From contig DATBLZ010000081.1 of NCBI GenBank assembly GCA_036555065.1, positions 1 to 64,000 on the forward strand: a stretch of DNA of 64,000 nt. Direction: 5' to 3'. The translations under genes were made by a program, and so were the position numbers. Below the pieces are notes generated by a model. The model was not told the DNA's origin. It saw nothing but the letters and a program-made list of their open reading frames with translations, and did not search any database. The stretch's first letter is position 1; each line of letters starts with the position of its first letter. Below, piece by piece: positions 1 to 8,888 of the stretch. This stretch comes from DATBLZ01 sp036555065 (GTDB lineage: Bacteria; Pseudomonadota; Gammaproteobacteria; Steroidobacterales; Rariloculaceae).

Positions 1-144
1 CGTGACATTGATCGCATCGACGCCCGAACGCAGCAGGTTGGCCTCGGCGAGAAGCGCCGCAGGGCTGCCCGACAGCGGCGGCACGATCTCCGCCGTGATC
101 ACGAACTTCTTGCTCAGGATCTTGGTCTCGAGCGTGGTCGACAT
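1..144 (-). CDS. MetF-like methylenetetrahydrofolate reductase, N-terminal fragment
   Basis: Only the first 48 codons are inside the window; the gene runs off the left edge on the minus strand. The ATG is at 144-142. The visible peptide contains FVITAEIVPP followed by LRSGVDAINVT, which matches the first beta strand and helix of the MetF TIM barrel (a catalytic Glu after ITAE and the conserved VDAxNVTD turn). Members use FAD to reduce 5,10-methylenetetrahydrofolate, or act on related C1 units. The gene is divergent from the Bax-inhibitor-like gene across a gap of about 136 bp. The family call rests on a short stretch, so a fused or paralogous C1 enzyme cannot be excluded. Confidence 0.6.
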   Translation of the reverse strand, partial: MSTTLETKILSKKFVITAEIVPPLSGSPAALLAEANLLRSGVDAINVT

Positions 145-280
145 AAGGCCTTTACCGTCGTTCTGTCACGTCATTATAGGGGCGCGGCGTGCCGACTTGC
201 GGCGGCGAAACGGATCTCACGCTGTGCCGTGAAGCGGTTTGCTAGAATCCCGGCATCTAAACCAGCCGCGGGAGCTCGTC

Positions 281-970
281 ATGCAAGCCGTACAAACGCA
301 TACGCCGGTCGCTGCGCTCGGCACGGACGCGCGCGCCACGTTCATTTGGCGCGTCTACGGGCACGTTGCCCTCGCGATTCTGGGCTTCGCCGCCATCGAA
401 TCCTATCTGTTCGGCAACGGCATGGCGCAAGGGCTCGCCCAGCGCATGCTGAGCATGAACTGGCTGCTGATCCTCGGTGCGTTCATGGTCGTCGGCTGGC
501 TCGCGAGCCATGTCGCACACCGCGTCGAGTCGAAGCCGGTTCAATACTTGGCGCTCGCGGGCTTCGTCGTCGCCGAGGCCATCATCTTCGTGCCGCTCCT
601 GTATATCGCGGTGCTGAAGCAGCCGGCGGTCATCGAGAGCGCGGCCGGCGTCACGCTGCTCGGCACGGGGGGTCTCACGGTCGTTGCGTTCATGACGCGC
701 AAGGATTTCTCGTTCCTGCGCGGGCTCCTGATGTGGGGCGGCATTCTCGCGCTCGTTGCGATCGCCGGCGGCGTCTTGTTCGGCTTCGAGCTCGGCACAT
801 GGTTCTCGGTCGCGATGATCGGCTTCGCTGGCGCCGCCGTGCTCTACGATACGTCGAACGTCCTGCATCATTACCCCGAGGATCGCTACGTCGGCGCGGC
901 GCTCGAGCTCTTCGCGTCGATCGCGCTCATGTTCTGGTACGTGCTGCGGCTCTTCCTGTCGCGGGACTGA
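281..970 (+). CDS. Bax inhibitor-1/YccA family membrane protein
   Basis: This 229-residue integral membrane protein has about seven hydrophobic segments. The N-terminal region carries the RVYGHVALAI helix typical of the BI-1 (UPF0005) family, and the C-terminal part has the family's LYDTSNVLHHYPEDRYVGAA loop before the last helix. Bacterial members are inner-membrane proteins linked to ion (Ca2+/H+) leak or to FtsH quality control; the exact role here is unknown. The ATG at 281 was chosen over an upstream in-frame ATG at 239 because GGAG lies about 6 nt before it and the added 14 residues do not look like BI-1 sequence. Confidence 0.8.
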   Translation: MQAVQTHTPVAALGTDARATFIWRVYGHVALAILGFAAIESYLFGNGMAQGLAQRMLSMNWLLILGAFMVVGWLASHVAHRVESKPVQYLALAGFVVAEAIIFVPLLYIAVLKQPAVIESAAGVTLLGTGGLTVVAFMTRKDFSFLRGLLMWGGILALVAIAGGVLFGFELGTWFSVAMIGFAGAAVLYDTSNVLHHYPEDRYVGAALELFASIALMFWYVLRLFLSRD

Positions 971-1107
971 GTCGGACGCGATTGACTAAACGCGAACGAG
1001 CCGCTCGGCGCGATTCTGAACGGGTGCTGAACCGCGCCGTTGCGCGGCGCGTGCCACTCGATAAAATGAATGCTCAGGAAACTCATTCAGCAAAGGCGGA
1101 AATCGCG

Positions 1108-1674
1108 ATGAATCTCAAAACTCGCAGCGCGTGGCTCCTCGCCGCAACGGTCGTGACGTGGGCAGCGAGCGCGCTCGCCGCAGAGTGGACGCTCGTGCCC
1201 GAGACGAGCTCCGTCGGCTTCGTAGCCGAGCAGCAAGGGAGCCGTTTCAACGGCCGGTTCCAAACTTTCACCGCGGCCGTGAGCTTCGATCCGAGCGCTC
1301 CCGAGCATGGCAGCATCGTCGGCACCGTCGACACCGCGACAGTCAATACGCGCGATCACGACCGGGATTCGGCGCTGCGTGAGTCCGATTGGTTCGATAG
1401 TCCGAAGTACCCGCAGGCACGGTTCACGTCGGAAAGCATCACGAAGCTCGCTGACGGCTCATACGAGGCGGCCGGCCAGCTCGAGATCAAAGGCACCACG
1501 AAACCCGCGAGGCTCGCGTTCACGTTCGCGCCGGGCGCGAGCGGCGGCACCTCGAAGCTCGACGGCAAGATGACGATCGATCGTTTCGACTTCAAAGTCG
1601 GGCAAGGCTGGAATGACACCTCTTGGGTCGGGCAGAACGTCGAGGTCCACGTCGAGCTCGAGCTCGCGCCCTGA
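1108..1674 (+). CDS. YceI family periplasmic lipid-binding protein
   Basis: A 188-residue secreted protein. Residues 1-24 form a signal peptide ending ASALAAE. The mature part begins with WTLVPETSSVGF and contains the YceI lipocalin-like signatures RDHDRDSALRESDWFD and LEIKGTTKPARL. The family binds isoprenoid or amphiphilic ligands in the periplasm. The open frame continues far upstream because it shadows the BI-1 gene, but the signal peptide and an AAAGGCGGA ribosome site fix the start at 1108. The C-terminus (VEVHVELELAP) is the normal last strand. Ligand and regulation are not visible. Confidence 0.88.
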   Translation: MNLKTRSAWLLAATVVTWAASALAAEWTLVPETSSVGFVAEQQGSRFNGRFQTFTAAVSFDPSAPEHGSIVGTVDTATVNTRDHDRDSALRESDWFDSPKYPQARFTSESITKLADGSYEAAGQLEIKGTTKPARLAFTFAPGASGGTSKLDGKMTIDRFDFKVGQGWNDTSWVGQNVEVHVELELAP

Positions 1675-1680
1675 AGAATC

Positions 1681-1711
1681 GGCCACGCTCGCCTAAAAGT
1701 CGGCGTGGGCC
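1681..1711. terminator. Hairpin between convergent genes
   Basis: GGCCACGC (1681-1688) can pair with GCGTGGGCC (1703-1711), with one bulged base. It lies in the 41-bp gap between the yceI-type stop and the ankyrin gene stop, where a bidirectional terminator would be useful. No good T tract follows on either strand, so this is tentative. Confidence 0.35.
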
Positions 1712-1715
1712 GTGC

Positions 1716-3179
1716 TTAGAGCGCGGCGATCGTGACGCCACGCTCCTCCATGAGCTTACGGATCAGCGCCTCGGATTCCGGCTGCGGGCGCGGCGGCTGG
1801 CCTTCATTCGCGGCGATACCGTGGGCCCAGTCGAGAACGCTGTGGCCTTTCTTGTCCTTGGCGTCGAGCCGCGCGCCTTTGTCGACTAGATACTGAATGA
1901 CGTCGTTGGTGCCTTTGAACACAGCGGCCATGACGCCCGTGATTCCCTCGGTCGTCGCAGCATTCACGTCCATGCCGAGATCGTCGACGAGCAGATCGAG
2001 CGCGGCTTCGATCTCGCCGTCGGTGCGGATGTAGCCCTGACCGAGCGGCCAGCCCGCACCCGCGAGCAAGAGCAGCGCCGTCTCGCCCTTGTCGGTCACG
2101 ACGTTCGGATCCGCTCCCTGCGCGAGCAGGTACCGCATGACCTCGATGTCGCCGTTCCACGAGGCTCTCAAGAACGGCGTGCCGCCCTTGAGCTCGGTCC
2201 AACGCATGTCGAACGAGCCGCGGTGCGCGATCTTGCCCGTGAGCTTCTGCTCCAGATTCGCGCCGGCCGTGACGAGCCGTTCGATCATCGCCATGTGCTC
2301 GGCTTGCGGCAGCACGGGCGGCGGCACTTGCGACCACTGCTGGTTGCGCAAATCGATGACCGCGTAGAGCGGCGCGCGGCCGTTCACGTCGGCGAGATTC
2401 GGATCCGCGCCGCGCTCGAGCAGCATCTCGGCGAGGCCGTAGTGGCCGTTGAGGAGCGCGATCAGAAGCGGGCTCGTCTGGTCGGCGCCCGTCTGGTTGA
2501 CATCGGCGCCGCCGTCGAGGAGCGCGCGCGCCGCTTCGTCGTGTCCTTCGCGCGCCGCGAACAAAAGCGCTGTCATGCCGCCCGGCGGGCGCCGCTCGGG
2601 CTTCGTCGACGCGGCCGTGGTTGCGGAAGCATCAGCGCCGCGCGCGAGCAGCGCCTTGATGACCGCCGCGTGCCCTTCGGATGCCGCGAACATCAATGCC
2701 GTGAACTGCCGCGCCTGGCGGGCATTGACGTCGGCGCCGTGATCGAGAAGCACTTGAACCGCGCGTGGATTGCCGGTTTTCGCCGTGAGCATGAGCACGG
2801 TTTCCGCCGTGGGCGTGAGCACCGCATTCGCGTCCGCGCCGGCGGCGAGCAGGCGCTCGATCATCGCGGCGCTGCCGTTCACGGTCGCGAGGTACATCGG
2901 TGTCGCGCCCGTGCGGTTCGCAGCGCGTAGATCCGCGCCAGCGCGCAGCAGCTCGTCGGCCATCGCGACGTTGTCGAGATGCGCCGCCCAGTGCAGCGCC
3001 GTCATGCCGTCGGCCTGCGTCGCGTTCACGTCGATGTGCCCCGTAAGCAGCGAATGCACGGTCGTGAGGTCGTTGTTCATCGCGGCGTCGGCAAGTGCCG
3101 GGTCCGCATGGGCCGGTGCGGCAGTGCCCAACAAAGCAGCCAGTGCAGCGCAGGACGCCCCGGACACTCGCCAATTCAT
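1716..3179 (-). CDS. Secreted ankyrin-repeat protein
   Basis: A 487-residue protein. Residues 1-25 are a signal peptide (ALAALLGTAAPAHAD). The rest is about nine to ten ankyrin repeats, seen as recurring TALHWAAHLDN, TPMYLATVNGS, TALMFAASEGH and TALLFAAREGH units, each followed by LLxxGADxN. The repeat run is interrupted near the middle by a non-repeat segment (about 285-330, MRWTELKGG), after which repeats resume. Ankyrin arrays are protein-binding scaffolds; a periplasmic or exported location is implied by the signal peptide. No catalytic domain is seen and no partner gene is obvious. It is convergent with the YceI gene and follows glyA on the same strand after about 80 bp. Confidence 0.85.
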   Translation of the reverse strand: MNWRVSGASCAALAALLGTAAPAHADPALADAAMNNDLTTVHSLLTGHIDVNATQADGMTALHWAAHLDNVAMADELLRAGADLRAANRTGATPMYLATVNGSAAMIERLLAAGADANAVLTPTAETVLMLTAKTGNPRAVQVLLDHGADVNARQARQFTALMFAASEGHAAVIKALLARGADASATTAASTKPERRPPGGMTALLFAAREGHDEAARALLDGGADVNQTGADQTSPLLIALLNGHYGLAEMLLERGADPNLADVNGRAPLYAVIDLRNQQWSQVPPPVLPQAEHMAMIERLVTAGANLEQKLTGKIAHRGSFDMRWTELKGGTPFLRASWNGDIEVMRYLLAQGADPNVVTDKGETALLLLAGAGWPLGQGYIRTDGEIEAALDLLVDDLGMDVNAATTEGITGVMAAVFKGTNDVIQYLVDKGARLDAKDKKGHSVLDWAHGIAANEGQPPRPQPESEALIRKLMEERGVTIAAL

Positions 3180-3218
3180 CGTCGCCGCCTCCGCAGAGTT
3201 TCCCGATACGATACCAGA

Positions 3219-3257
3219 GTCGCGGCTAAAGCCGCTCCCACAGCAAAGCTGCTCCCA
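3219..3257. repeat. REP-like palindrome, copy 1 (intergenic)
   Basis: TCGCGGCTAAAGCCGC with a CTCCCAC tail (to 3241), followed directly by a second partial unit AGCTGCTCCCAC. It lies between the glyA stop and the ankyrin gene start. The same palindrome plus tail recurs at 16215, 17548, 42914, 61168 and 61780. Confidence 0.8.
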
Positions 3258-3259
3258 CG

Positions 3260-4513
3260 CTAATAGGCGATCCCGGGCGCCGGAAACGCTTTACAGAACT
3301 CGGCGATCTCCGCGCGGATCTTCGCGAGCGTGCGCTCGTCGTCCGCGGCGTCGATGACGCGGTCGATCCAGTCCGCGATCGCGACCATCTCCTTCTCTTT
3401 CATGCCACGCGACGTCACCGACGGCGTGCCGATGCGCAGCCCGCTCGGATCCATGGGCTTGCGCGGATCGAACGGCACGGTGTTGTAGTTGCACTCGATG
3501 CCGGCCTTGCTGAGCGCCCGTGCGGCCGGCTTGCCGTTGATGCCGCGCGGCGTCACGTCGATAAGAATGAGGTGATTGTCCGTGCCGCCCGAGACGAGCC
3601 TGAGGCCGTGACGCAGAAGCTCCGCGGCGAGCGCCTTGGCGTTCGCGACGACTTGGTGCGCGTAGCGCTTGAACTCCGGTGTCGCCGCCTCCTTGAGCGC
3701 GACCGCAATCGCGGCCGTCGTGTGGTCGTGCGGCCCGCCCTGGAGACCCGGGAAGACGGCCCGGTCGATCTCCTTTGCGAACGTGCCGTCGGAGAGAATC
3801 ATGCCGCCGCGCGGGCCGCGCAGCGTCTTGTGCGTCGTCGTCGTGATGATGTGCGCGTGCGGGAATGGATGCGGATGAGCGCCGGCGACGACGAGCCCGG
3901 CGATGTGGGCGATGTCGGCGACGAGCGTCGCGCCGACTGAGCTTGCGATCGCGGCGAACCCGGCAAAATCCCACACGCGCGGATACGCGGTGCCGCCGCA
4001 CATGATCATCTTCGGCCGCGCGCGCCGCGCGAGATCCTCGACCTTGTTCAGGTCGACTCGGTGCGTCTTCGCGTCGACGTCGTATTGAACGGCGTTGTAC
4101 AGGATGCCCGAGAAGTTAACGTTCCAGCCGTGGGTCAAATGCCCGCCGAACGGCAGCCCCAAGCCCATGACCGTATCGCCCGGCTTGAGCAGAGCCATAT
4201 AGACCGCTTGATTGGCGGGCGAGCCCGAGTAGGGCTGCACGTTGGCGTGCGCGGCGCCGAACAAAGCCTTGGCGCGCTCGATCGCGAGCGCCTCGATTTG
4301 ATCGACGTATTGCTGACCTTCGTAGTAGCGGTGCCCCGGATACCCTTCCGAGTACTTGTTCGCGAGCACGGAGCCGGTGGCCTCCATGACGGCCGAGGAC
4401 GCATAGTTCTCCGAGGCGATGAGCCGAATCGATTGGTCTTGGCGCCGTTCTTCCTCGTGGATCAAGGCATAGATTTCCGCATCCGTAGCCTTGAGAGCCG
4501 GCATATCCGACAT
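3260..4513 (-). CDS. glyA: Serine hydroxymethyltransferase
   Basis: A 417-residue PLP enzyme of the cytosolic one-carbon pathway that interconverts serine plus tetrahydrofolate with glycine plus 5,10-methylenetetrahydrofolate. It has the full family length. Clear motifs are IRLIASENYAS near the N-terminus, KYSEGYPGHRYYEG, the PLP region with ADIAHIAGLV, and the Schiff-base lysine segment TTTTHKTLRGPRGG. The start is supported by GGGAGAA about 5 nt before the ATG. It is divergent from the GGDEF gene. The MetF-like gene at the left edge works in the same folate pool but is not in the same operon. Confidence 0.97.
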   Translation of the reverse strand: MSDMPALKATDAEIYALIHEEERRQDQSIRLIASENYASSAVMEATGSVLANKYSEGYPGHRYYEGQQYVDQIEALAIERAKALFGAAHANVQPYSGSPANQAVYMALLKPGDTVMGLGLPFGGHLTHGWNVNFSGILYNAVQYDVDAKTHRVDLNKVEDLARRARPKMIMCGGTAYPRVWDFAGFAAIASSVGATLVADIAHIAGLVVAGAHPHPFPHAHIITTTTHKTLRGPRGGMILSDGTFAKEIDRAVFPGLQGGPHDHTTAAIAVALKEAATPEFKRYAHQVVANAKALAAELLRHGLRLVSGGTDNHLILIDVTPRGINGKPAARALSKAGIECNYNTVPFDPRKPMDPSGLRIGTPSVTSRGMKEKEMVAIADWIDRVIDAADDERTLAKIRAEIAEFCKAFPAPGIAY

Positions 4514-4635
4514 GATTTCTCCCGTTCGTGATGGAGCTCTGGCCGCGCCGGCCGCGGCGCGTATTCTACCGAACGCCGCTCGCAGCCGTGAGCCACGTCG
4601 CCCTCGCCGCCGCGGTGCCGTGTTATCGTCGGAGT

Positions 4636-5940
4636 ATGGATGAGGTCGAGCCCCAAGAGTTTTCGACCCAGCGAATGCGGGCCCTGCGCGCCACCGCGTG
4701 GGGCCGCGCCGAACGCATCTACGCCGCGGCAGTGTTCACCGCTGCCGTCGCTTTGCTCGCGTTCGCCGTGAGCCTCGATCCCGGCGCGCTGACGCGCGCG
4801 GGCCCCGGGGAATCGCTCTTCTTCCTCGTCTACGGGCTCGTCACGATCAGCATCGGCTATCGACATCCGCGTTTCGGCTACTACTCCTTCGATCGCGTCG
4901 CCCAGGTCGCGAGCATTCTCGTGCTCGGCCCCGTTCCCGCAGCGGCAATCAACGGCCTTGCGTCCCTGCTCTATCCCTGGCACCGGCTTTGGAAAGACAC
5001 CCCGCTGACCAACGTCGTTTTCGCCGCGCTCAACAACGCCGGGATCATGACGTTGATCATCCTTGCTTCGGGCCATCTGTATACGGCGCTCGGGGGCGAT
5101 GTACCGCTCACGGACTTATCGGCTCCGCTCGTATTCGCGTTGCTCGCGCTCGTTCTCTGCATGCAAGTTCTCAACGACCTCGGCATGCTCGGCCTCCTGT
5201 ATCTGCGCGGCCGCAGCCTCAGCGGCTTTTTCAGCTCGTTCTCATACGCGCTCGAGCTCGGCTCCGGCGCGACGGCCGTGCTCGTCGCGCTCGTCTACAC
5301 GCGCCTCGACAGCGCAATCTTTGCGCTCTTGCTCGGCGTGCTCATCGCCGGCATGCTCGCGCTGCGCCAATTCGCCACCTTGCGCCATAAGCTCGAGTCG
5401 CTCGTCGCGAAACGAACGAAGAACCTCGAGCAGAAGACGCGTGAGCTCGAGCTTCAGGCCACGCGCGACAACCTCACGGGACTCTACAATCGCCGCTACG
5501 CCGACGCCTATCTCGAGCAACAGCTCGCGCGCAGCGCCCGCGCCCCGCAACAGCTATCCATTGCGCTCGCGGACATCGATTTCTTCAAGCAGATCAACGA
5601 CAGCCACTCGCATGCGACCGGCGACGAGGTCCTCCGGCGCGTCGCCGATGTCTTGCGTGCACGGTGTCGCGAAAGCGACGTGATCGCGCGGTACGGCGGC
5701 GAAGAGTTTCTAATCTGCTTCCCCGATACCTCGGTCGCCGAAGCGCATGAGGCCTGCGAGCAACTGCGCACCGAAATCGAATCCCATCCCTGGAACGCGC
5801 TCGGGTTGCAAGGCAAAGTCACGATCAGCTTCGGCATCGCGGCCTGCATGGCAGGACTATCCGTGCAGGCCGTCATCAGCAAGGCCGACACGCGTCTTTA
5901 TTCTGCGAAGAACGCGGGTCGCAACCGCGTCGTCGCCTAG
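4636..5940 (+). CDS. Membrane-bound diguanylate cyclase (GGDEF)
   Basis: A 434-residue protein. Residues about 28-245 hold roughly six to seven hydrophobic helices forming a sensor-like membrane domain that I do not assign to a named family. A short coiled coil (250-275) leads into a GGDEF domain (276-434). The active site is GGEEF at 354-358, with substrate residues DIDFFKQINDSHSHATGD before it. An RESD I-site (345-348) sits five residues upstream, so product inhibition by c-di-GMP is expected. ATG 4636 was preferred over the in-frame ATG at 4528 because it has GGAG just upstream and the extra 36 residues look like translated leader. The next gene starts 1 nt after the stop. Confidence 0.88.
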   Translation: MDEVEPQEFSTQRMRALRATAWGRAERIYAAAVFTAAVALLAFAVSLDPGALTRAGPGESLFFLVYGLVTISIGYRHPRFGYYSFDRVAQVASILVLGPVPAAAINGLASLLYPWHRLWKDTPLTNVVFAALNNAGIMTLIILASGHLYTALGGDVPLTDLSAPLVFALLALVLCMQVLNDLGMLGLLYLRGRSLSGFFSSFSYALELGSGATAVLVALVYTRLDSAIFALLLGVLIAGMLALRQFATLRHKLESLVAKRTKNLEQKTRELELQATRDNLTGLYNRRYADAYLEQQLARSARAPQQLSIALADIDFFKQINDSHSHATGDEVLRRVADVLRARCRESDVIARYGGEEFLICFPDTSVAEAHEACEQLRTEIESHPWNALGLQGKVTISFGIAACMAGLSVQAVISKADTRLYSAKNAGRNRVVA

Positions 5941-5941
5941 G

Positions 5942-7162
5942 GTGAAGGCAGCTCACTTCCTCTTTGCGCTCGGGCTCCTCGTCGGCATCGGCGCCGCTGC
6001 GGAGTTGCCGCCCGTGCCCGTGCCCGCGGAGAACCCGATCACGGAAGAGAAGCGCGTGCTCGGCAAGATTCTCTTCTGGGACGAACAGCTCTCGAGCGAC
6101 GACTCGGTCGCCTGCGGGACCTGTCATCGCCCGGCCTGGGGCGGCGCCGACGCACGCAACGGCGTGAATCCGGGCACGGATCCGGGCACGATCGACGATG
6201 TCCACGGCTCACCGGGCATCGTCGCGCTCGACTCGCGCGGGCGGCCGATCGACGACGCCAAATTCGGGCGCGGGCCGCAAGTCACGGCACGCGGAACCCC
6301 CTCGTTCTTCGGTGCGCTGTGGGCATCGGCAGTGTTCTGGGACGGCCGCGCGAGCGGGGAATTCAAGGACCCCACGACGGGATCGATCGCGATCGCGACG
6401 GGCGGAAGCCTCGAGTCGCAGATCATCGCGACGCTCGCGAATCCCGCCGAGATGGCGAAGGCCGGCCAGCGCTGGCCCGAGGTAACAGGCAAGCTCGAGC
6501 GTGCTCGCCCGCTCGCGCTCGCAACGAACCTGCCCGCCGACGTCACCACAGCGATCGCAAGAGACCAGAGCTACGGAAGACTCTTTGCGGCCGCATTCGG
6601 CGATGCCGCAATTACGCCGGTGCGCATCGCGCTCGCCATCGCGACCTATGAGCGCACGCTCGTTGCCGATCAGACGCCGTGGGACCGCTACGCGGCGGGC
6701 GATGAGTCGGCGCTGTCACCGACGGAGCGCTTCGGCTTGCAAGCGCTCGCGGATTTCCATTGTCTCAAGTGCCACACGCCGCCGCTGTTCACGAACAACG
6801 AGTTCTTCAACATCGGCCTCAGGCGCTCGGAGTACGACCGCGGTCGCGAAGCGGTCACGGGCGATCCCGAGGATGCGGGCGAGATGCGGGTTCCGAGCCT
6901 GCGCAACTCGGGTCTGCGCGCCCGATTCATGCACACGGGCGAGTTCGCAACTCTCGGCGCCGCCATCAGCTTCTATCGCACGGGCCCTGTACTGCCCGAT
7001 CGCGACGGGATTCCGGGCGCCGGCATCTATACGTTCAACATGAGCACAGTCACCGAAGCCGATATTCGCGCTTTTCTGACGACCGGGCTCACCGACCCGC
7101 GCGTTCGCGGCGAAGAGTTTCCGTTCGATCGACCGACGCTGCACAGCGAGCAGACCGAGTGA
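5942..7162 (+). CDS. Di-heme cytochrome c peroxidase (CcpA/MauG family)
   Basis: A 406-residue periplasmic protein. The GTG at 5942 gives a signal peptide (FLFALGLLVGIGAAAE) and lies 1 nt after the GGDEF stop, so the two genes are probably translationally coupled. Two heme c sites are present, CGTCH (58-62) and CLKCH (274-278). RVPSLRNSGLRARFMHTGEF near the C-terminus is the conserved peroxidase region around the second heme. The family reduces H2O2 with electrons from small cytochromes; MauG-type relatives oxidise protein substrates instead. Which type this is cannot be told from sequence. Confidence 0.88.
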   Translation: MKAAHFLFALGLLVGIGAAAELPPVPVPAENPITEEKRVLGKILFWDEQLSSDDSVACGTCHRPAWGGADARNGVNPGTDPGTIDDVHGSPGIVALDSRGRPIDDAKFGRGPQVTARGTPSFFGALWASAVFWDGRASGEFKDPTTGSIAIATGGSLESQIIATLANPAEMAKAGQRWPEVTGKLERARPLALATNLPADVTTAIARDQSYGRLFAAAFGDAAITPVRIALAIATYERTLVADQTPWDRYAAGDESALSPTERFGLQALADFHCLKCHTPPLFTNNEFFNIGLRRSEYDRGREAVTGDPEDAGEMRVPSLRNSGLRARFMHTGEFATLGAAISFYRTGPVLPDRDGIPGAGIYTFNMSTVTEADIRAFLTTGLTDPRVRGEEFPFDRPTLHSEQTE

Positions 7163-7374
7163 CGCCTGCGCGCGCGGCGCGATTTGCGGGAAATGGCTCA
7201 ACTGCGCACCCACCGTGTTACGGTTCGATGAACGCCGCTAATCTTGTTTTCGATAGATTTTCGGGAGTTATGCGGCTTTGCTACGTATTAACCGATATTT
7301 CGCCGCGCCTAGGCTTCGCAGCCCGCCACTCGTCGAATATGATCCGGGCTCCGTTTCGTGCAAAACAAAATCGA

Positions 7375-7578
7375 ATGGCCGCAGAAAACGAACCTCGGCA
7401 CGAGAATCCTATCGCGGATCAGGCGATCGCGGATCATAGCGAGATCGCGACTTCGCTGACCGATCTCATCGACGAGATGGATCGCGCGGCGTTCCAGCGG
7501 TCATTGTCGAGCCGGCATCTCCACCGCCCGCTCGACATCGATTTCAGCGCGTTGCGAGCCCGACCGAAGAGCTCATAA
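7375..7578 (+). CDS. Small hypothetical protein
   Basis: A possible 67-residue soluble acidic-to-basic protein with the core SEIATSLTDLIDEMDRAAFQ, predicted helical. No family is recognised. Its last 35 bases overlap the end of the convergent glycosyltransferase gene. An alternative in-frame ATG at 7228 would add 49 residues. The 212-bp stretch before it is relatively AT-rich compared with neighbours and may hold its promoter. Support is weak: no clear ribosome site and no recognised homologue. Confidence 0.3.
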   Translation: MAAENEPRHENPIADQAIADHSEIATSLTDLIDEMDRAAFQRSLSSRHLHRPLDIDFSALRARPKSS

Positions 7579-8761
7579 CCCTCTGTGCGCGCACGTGCGC
7601 GTAGAGGTCGAGCATACGCTCGGCAGTCGCCTGGCTCGACCAATTCCGAGCTGCGAACGTAGCTGCCTGCTCCGCCAAGGAATCGCGCATGGCGCGGTCG
7701 GTCAGAACCCGCGTCACGGCAGCGGCGAAATCGTTTTCCTCCTCGTCGACGACGAGTGCGCCGCGCGCGCCGTGCAACACGTCTTTCGTGCCCATGACGG
7801 CCGTCGAAACGACCGGCGTGCCGAGCGCCATGGCTTCGATCACGACCAGTCCCTGGGTCTCGGTTCGCGAGGCAAATACGAAAACGTCGGCGCTCTTGTA
7901 GCAGTCGAGCAGATCGCTCCCGCGGTCCAAATAGCCGACGAAGCGCGCATTGGCCGCAAGCCCACGGCTGTCGACGGCTCGCCGCAGGCTATCGAGCGCC
8001 GGCCCTTCTCCGGCGATCACCATCAACACGCCCGGCACGGCCCGGCGGACCCGCTCGAGCACGTCGATCAGGAACTCGATGTTCTTCTCGAACGCGACGC
8101 GGCTCACGGTCAGCACGACGGGCCGGCCCGGCTCGATGCCGAAACGTTCGCGAAACCGCGCGCCGTCGCCGCCCCGGAAGCGCTCGAAGTCGAGGCCGGT
8201 CGGAATGACGCGAATGTCGCCGCGAATTCCGTAGGCCGCGAGTGCGTCGGCCATGGATCGCGAAGGCGCGATGACCGCATCGACGGCATTGCACTGGCGG
8301 CGCGACAACGACCGCGCCGCGAAAGCGAGCCAGGCGCGCGGCAGGTAACGCATGTAGTGATGGAAGTAGTGCTCGAAATACGTGTGGTAGCTCTCGACGA
8401 CGGGTAGCTGCAGGCGGCGGGCGAGACGCACTCCGGCCTGATGGGCGCGAAACGGCGTCTGGATATGCACGAGGTCGAACTGGCCCTCGAGCGACCGGCA
8501 GGCGCGGTCGAGGGCTCTGCGGCCCATCAACCGGTCCTCGGGATCGAACGGCACCTGCCACGACGGCACGCGCGTAATGCCCGGCTCGTCCATGCGAGCG
8601 GCCGGGTACTCCGGGGCGATCAGCAGCGTCTGGCATCCCGCGGTTTCGAGCGCGCTGCGAAAGGTTTGGATCGAGGTCGAGACGCCATTGACGCGAGGGA
8701 AGTAGACGTCCGAGAGCATCAGCACGCGAGGCGGGCGCGAGGAATTCGACATCGCGCGCAT
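7544..8761 (-). CDS. GT4 family glycosyltransferase, likely lipid glycosyltransferase
   Basis: A 405-residue GT-B enzyme. The N-terminal half starts MLSDVYFPRVNGVSTSIQTF, the acceptor-domain signature of GT4 enzymes that act on diacylglycerol or phosphatidylinositol-type lipids. The C-terminal half has VLTVSRVAFEKNIEFLIDVL, the nucleotide-sugar loop, and the EX7E motif ETQGLVVIEAMALGTPVV. The start may be the Met at 8752 (MSNSS) rather than 8761. It is divergent from the PlcP-like phosphoesterase, with 127 bp between them, and a second GT4 of the same subfamily lies 2 kb away. The sugar donor and acceptor are unknown. A role in glycosylating diacylglycerol is inferred from neighbours. Confidence 0.85.
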   Translation of the reverse strand: MRAMSNSSRPPRVLMLSDVYFPRVNGVSTSIQTFRSALETAGCQTLLIAPEYPAARMDEPGITRVPSWQVPFDPEDRLMGRRALDRACRSLEGQFDLVHIQTPFRAHQAGVRLARRLQLPVVESYHTYFEHYFHHYMRYLPRAWLAFAARSLSRRQCNAVDAVIAPSRSMADALAAYGIRGDIRVIPTGLDFERFRGGDGARFRERFGIEPGRPVVLTVSRVAFEKNIEFLIDVLERVRRAVPGVLMVIAGEGPALDSLRRAVDSRGLAANARFVGYLDRGSDLLDCYKSADVFVFASRTETQGLVVIEAMALGTPVVSTAVMGTKDVLHGARGALVVDEEENDFAAAVTRVLTDRAMRDSLAEQAATFAARNWSSQATAERMLDLYAHVRAQRVMSSSVGLATR

Positions 8762-8888
8762 TCTGCGGGGCGATTGTTAAGAAACGGTGACGGCCGAGTC
8801 TCGGCTTCCGTTAAATGCTCCGCGATTGCAATCAATTGTCCAACAAACTGCAACGAAAGCTTCATGCATCGCGCTTAATCTCTTGAAT

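Noticed and set aside
229..1674. A 481-codon open frame covering the BI-1 and YceI region
   Set aside because: Only the part from 1108 is coding (YceI with signal peptide). The rest is an arginine-rich shadow of the BI-1 gene.
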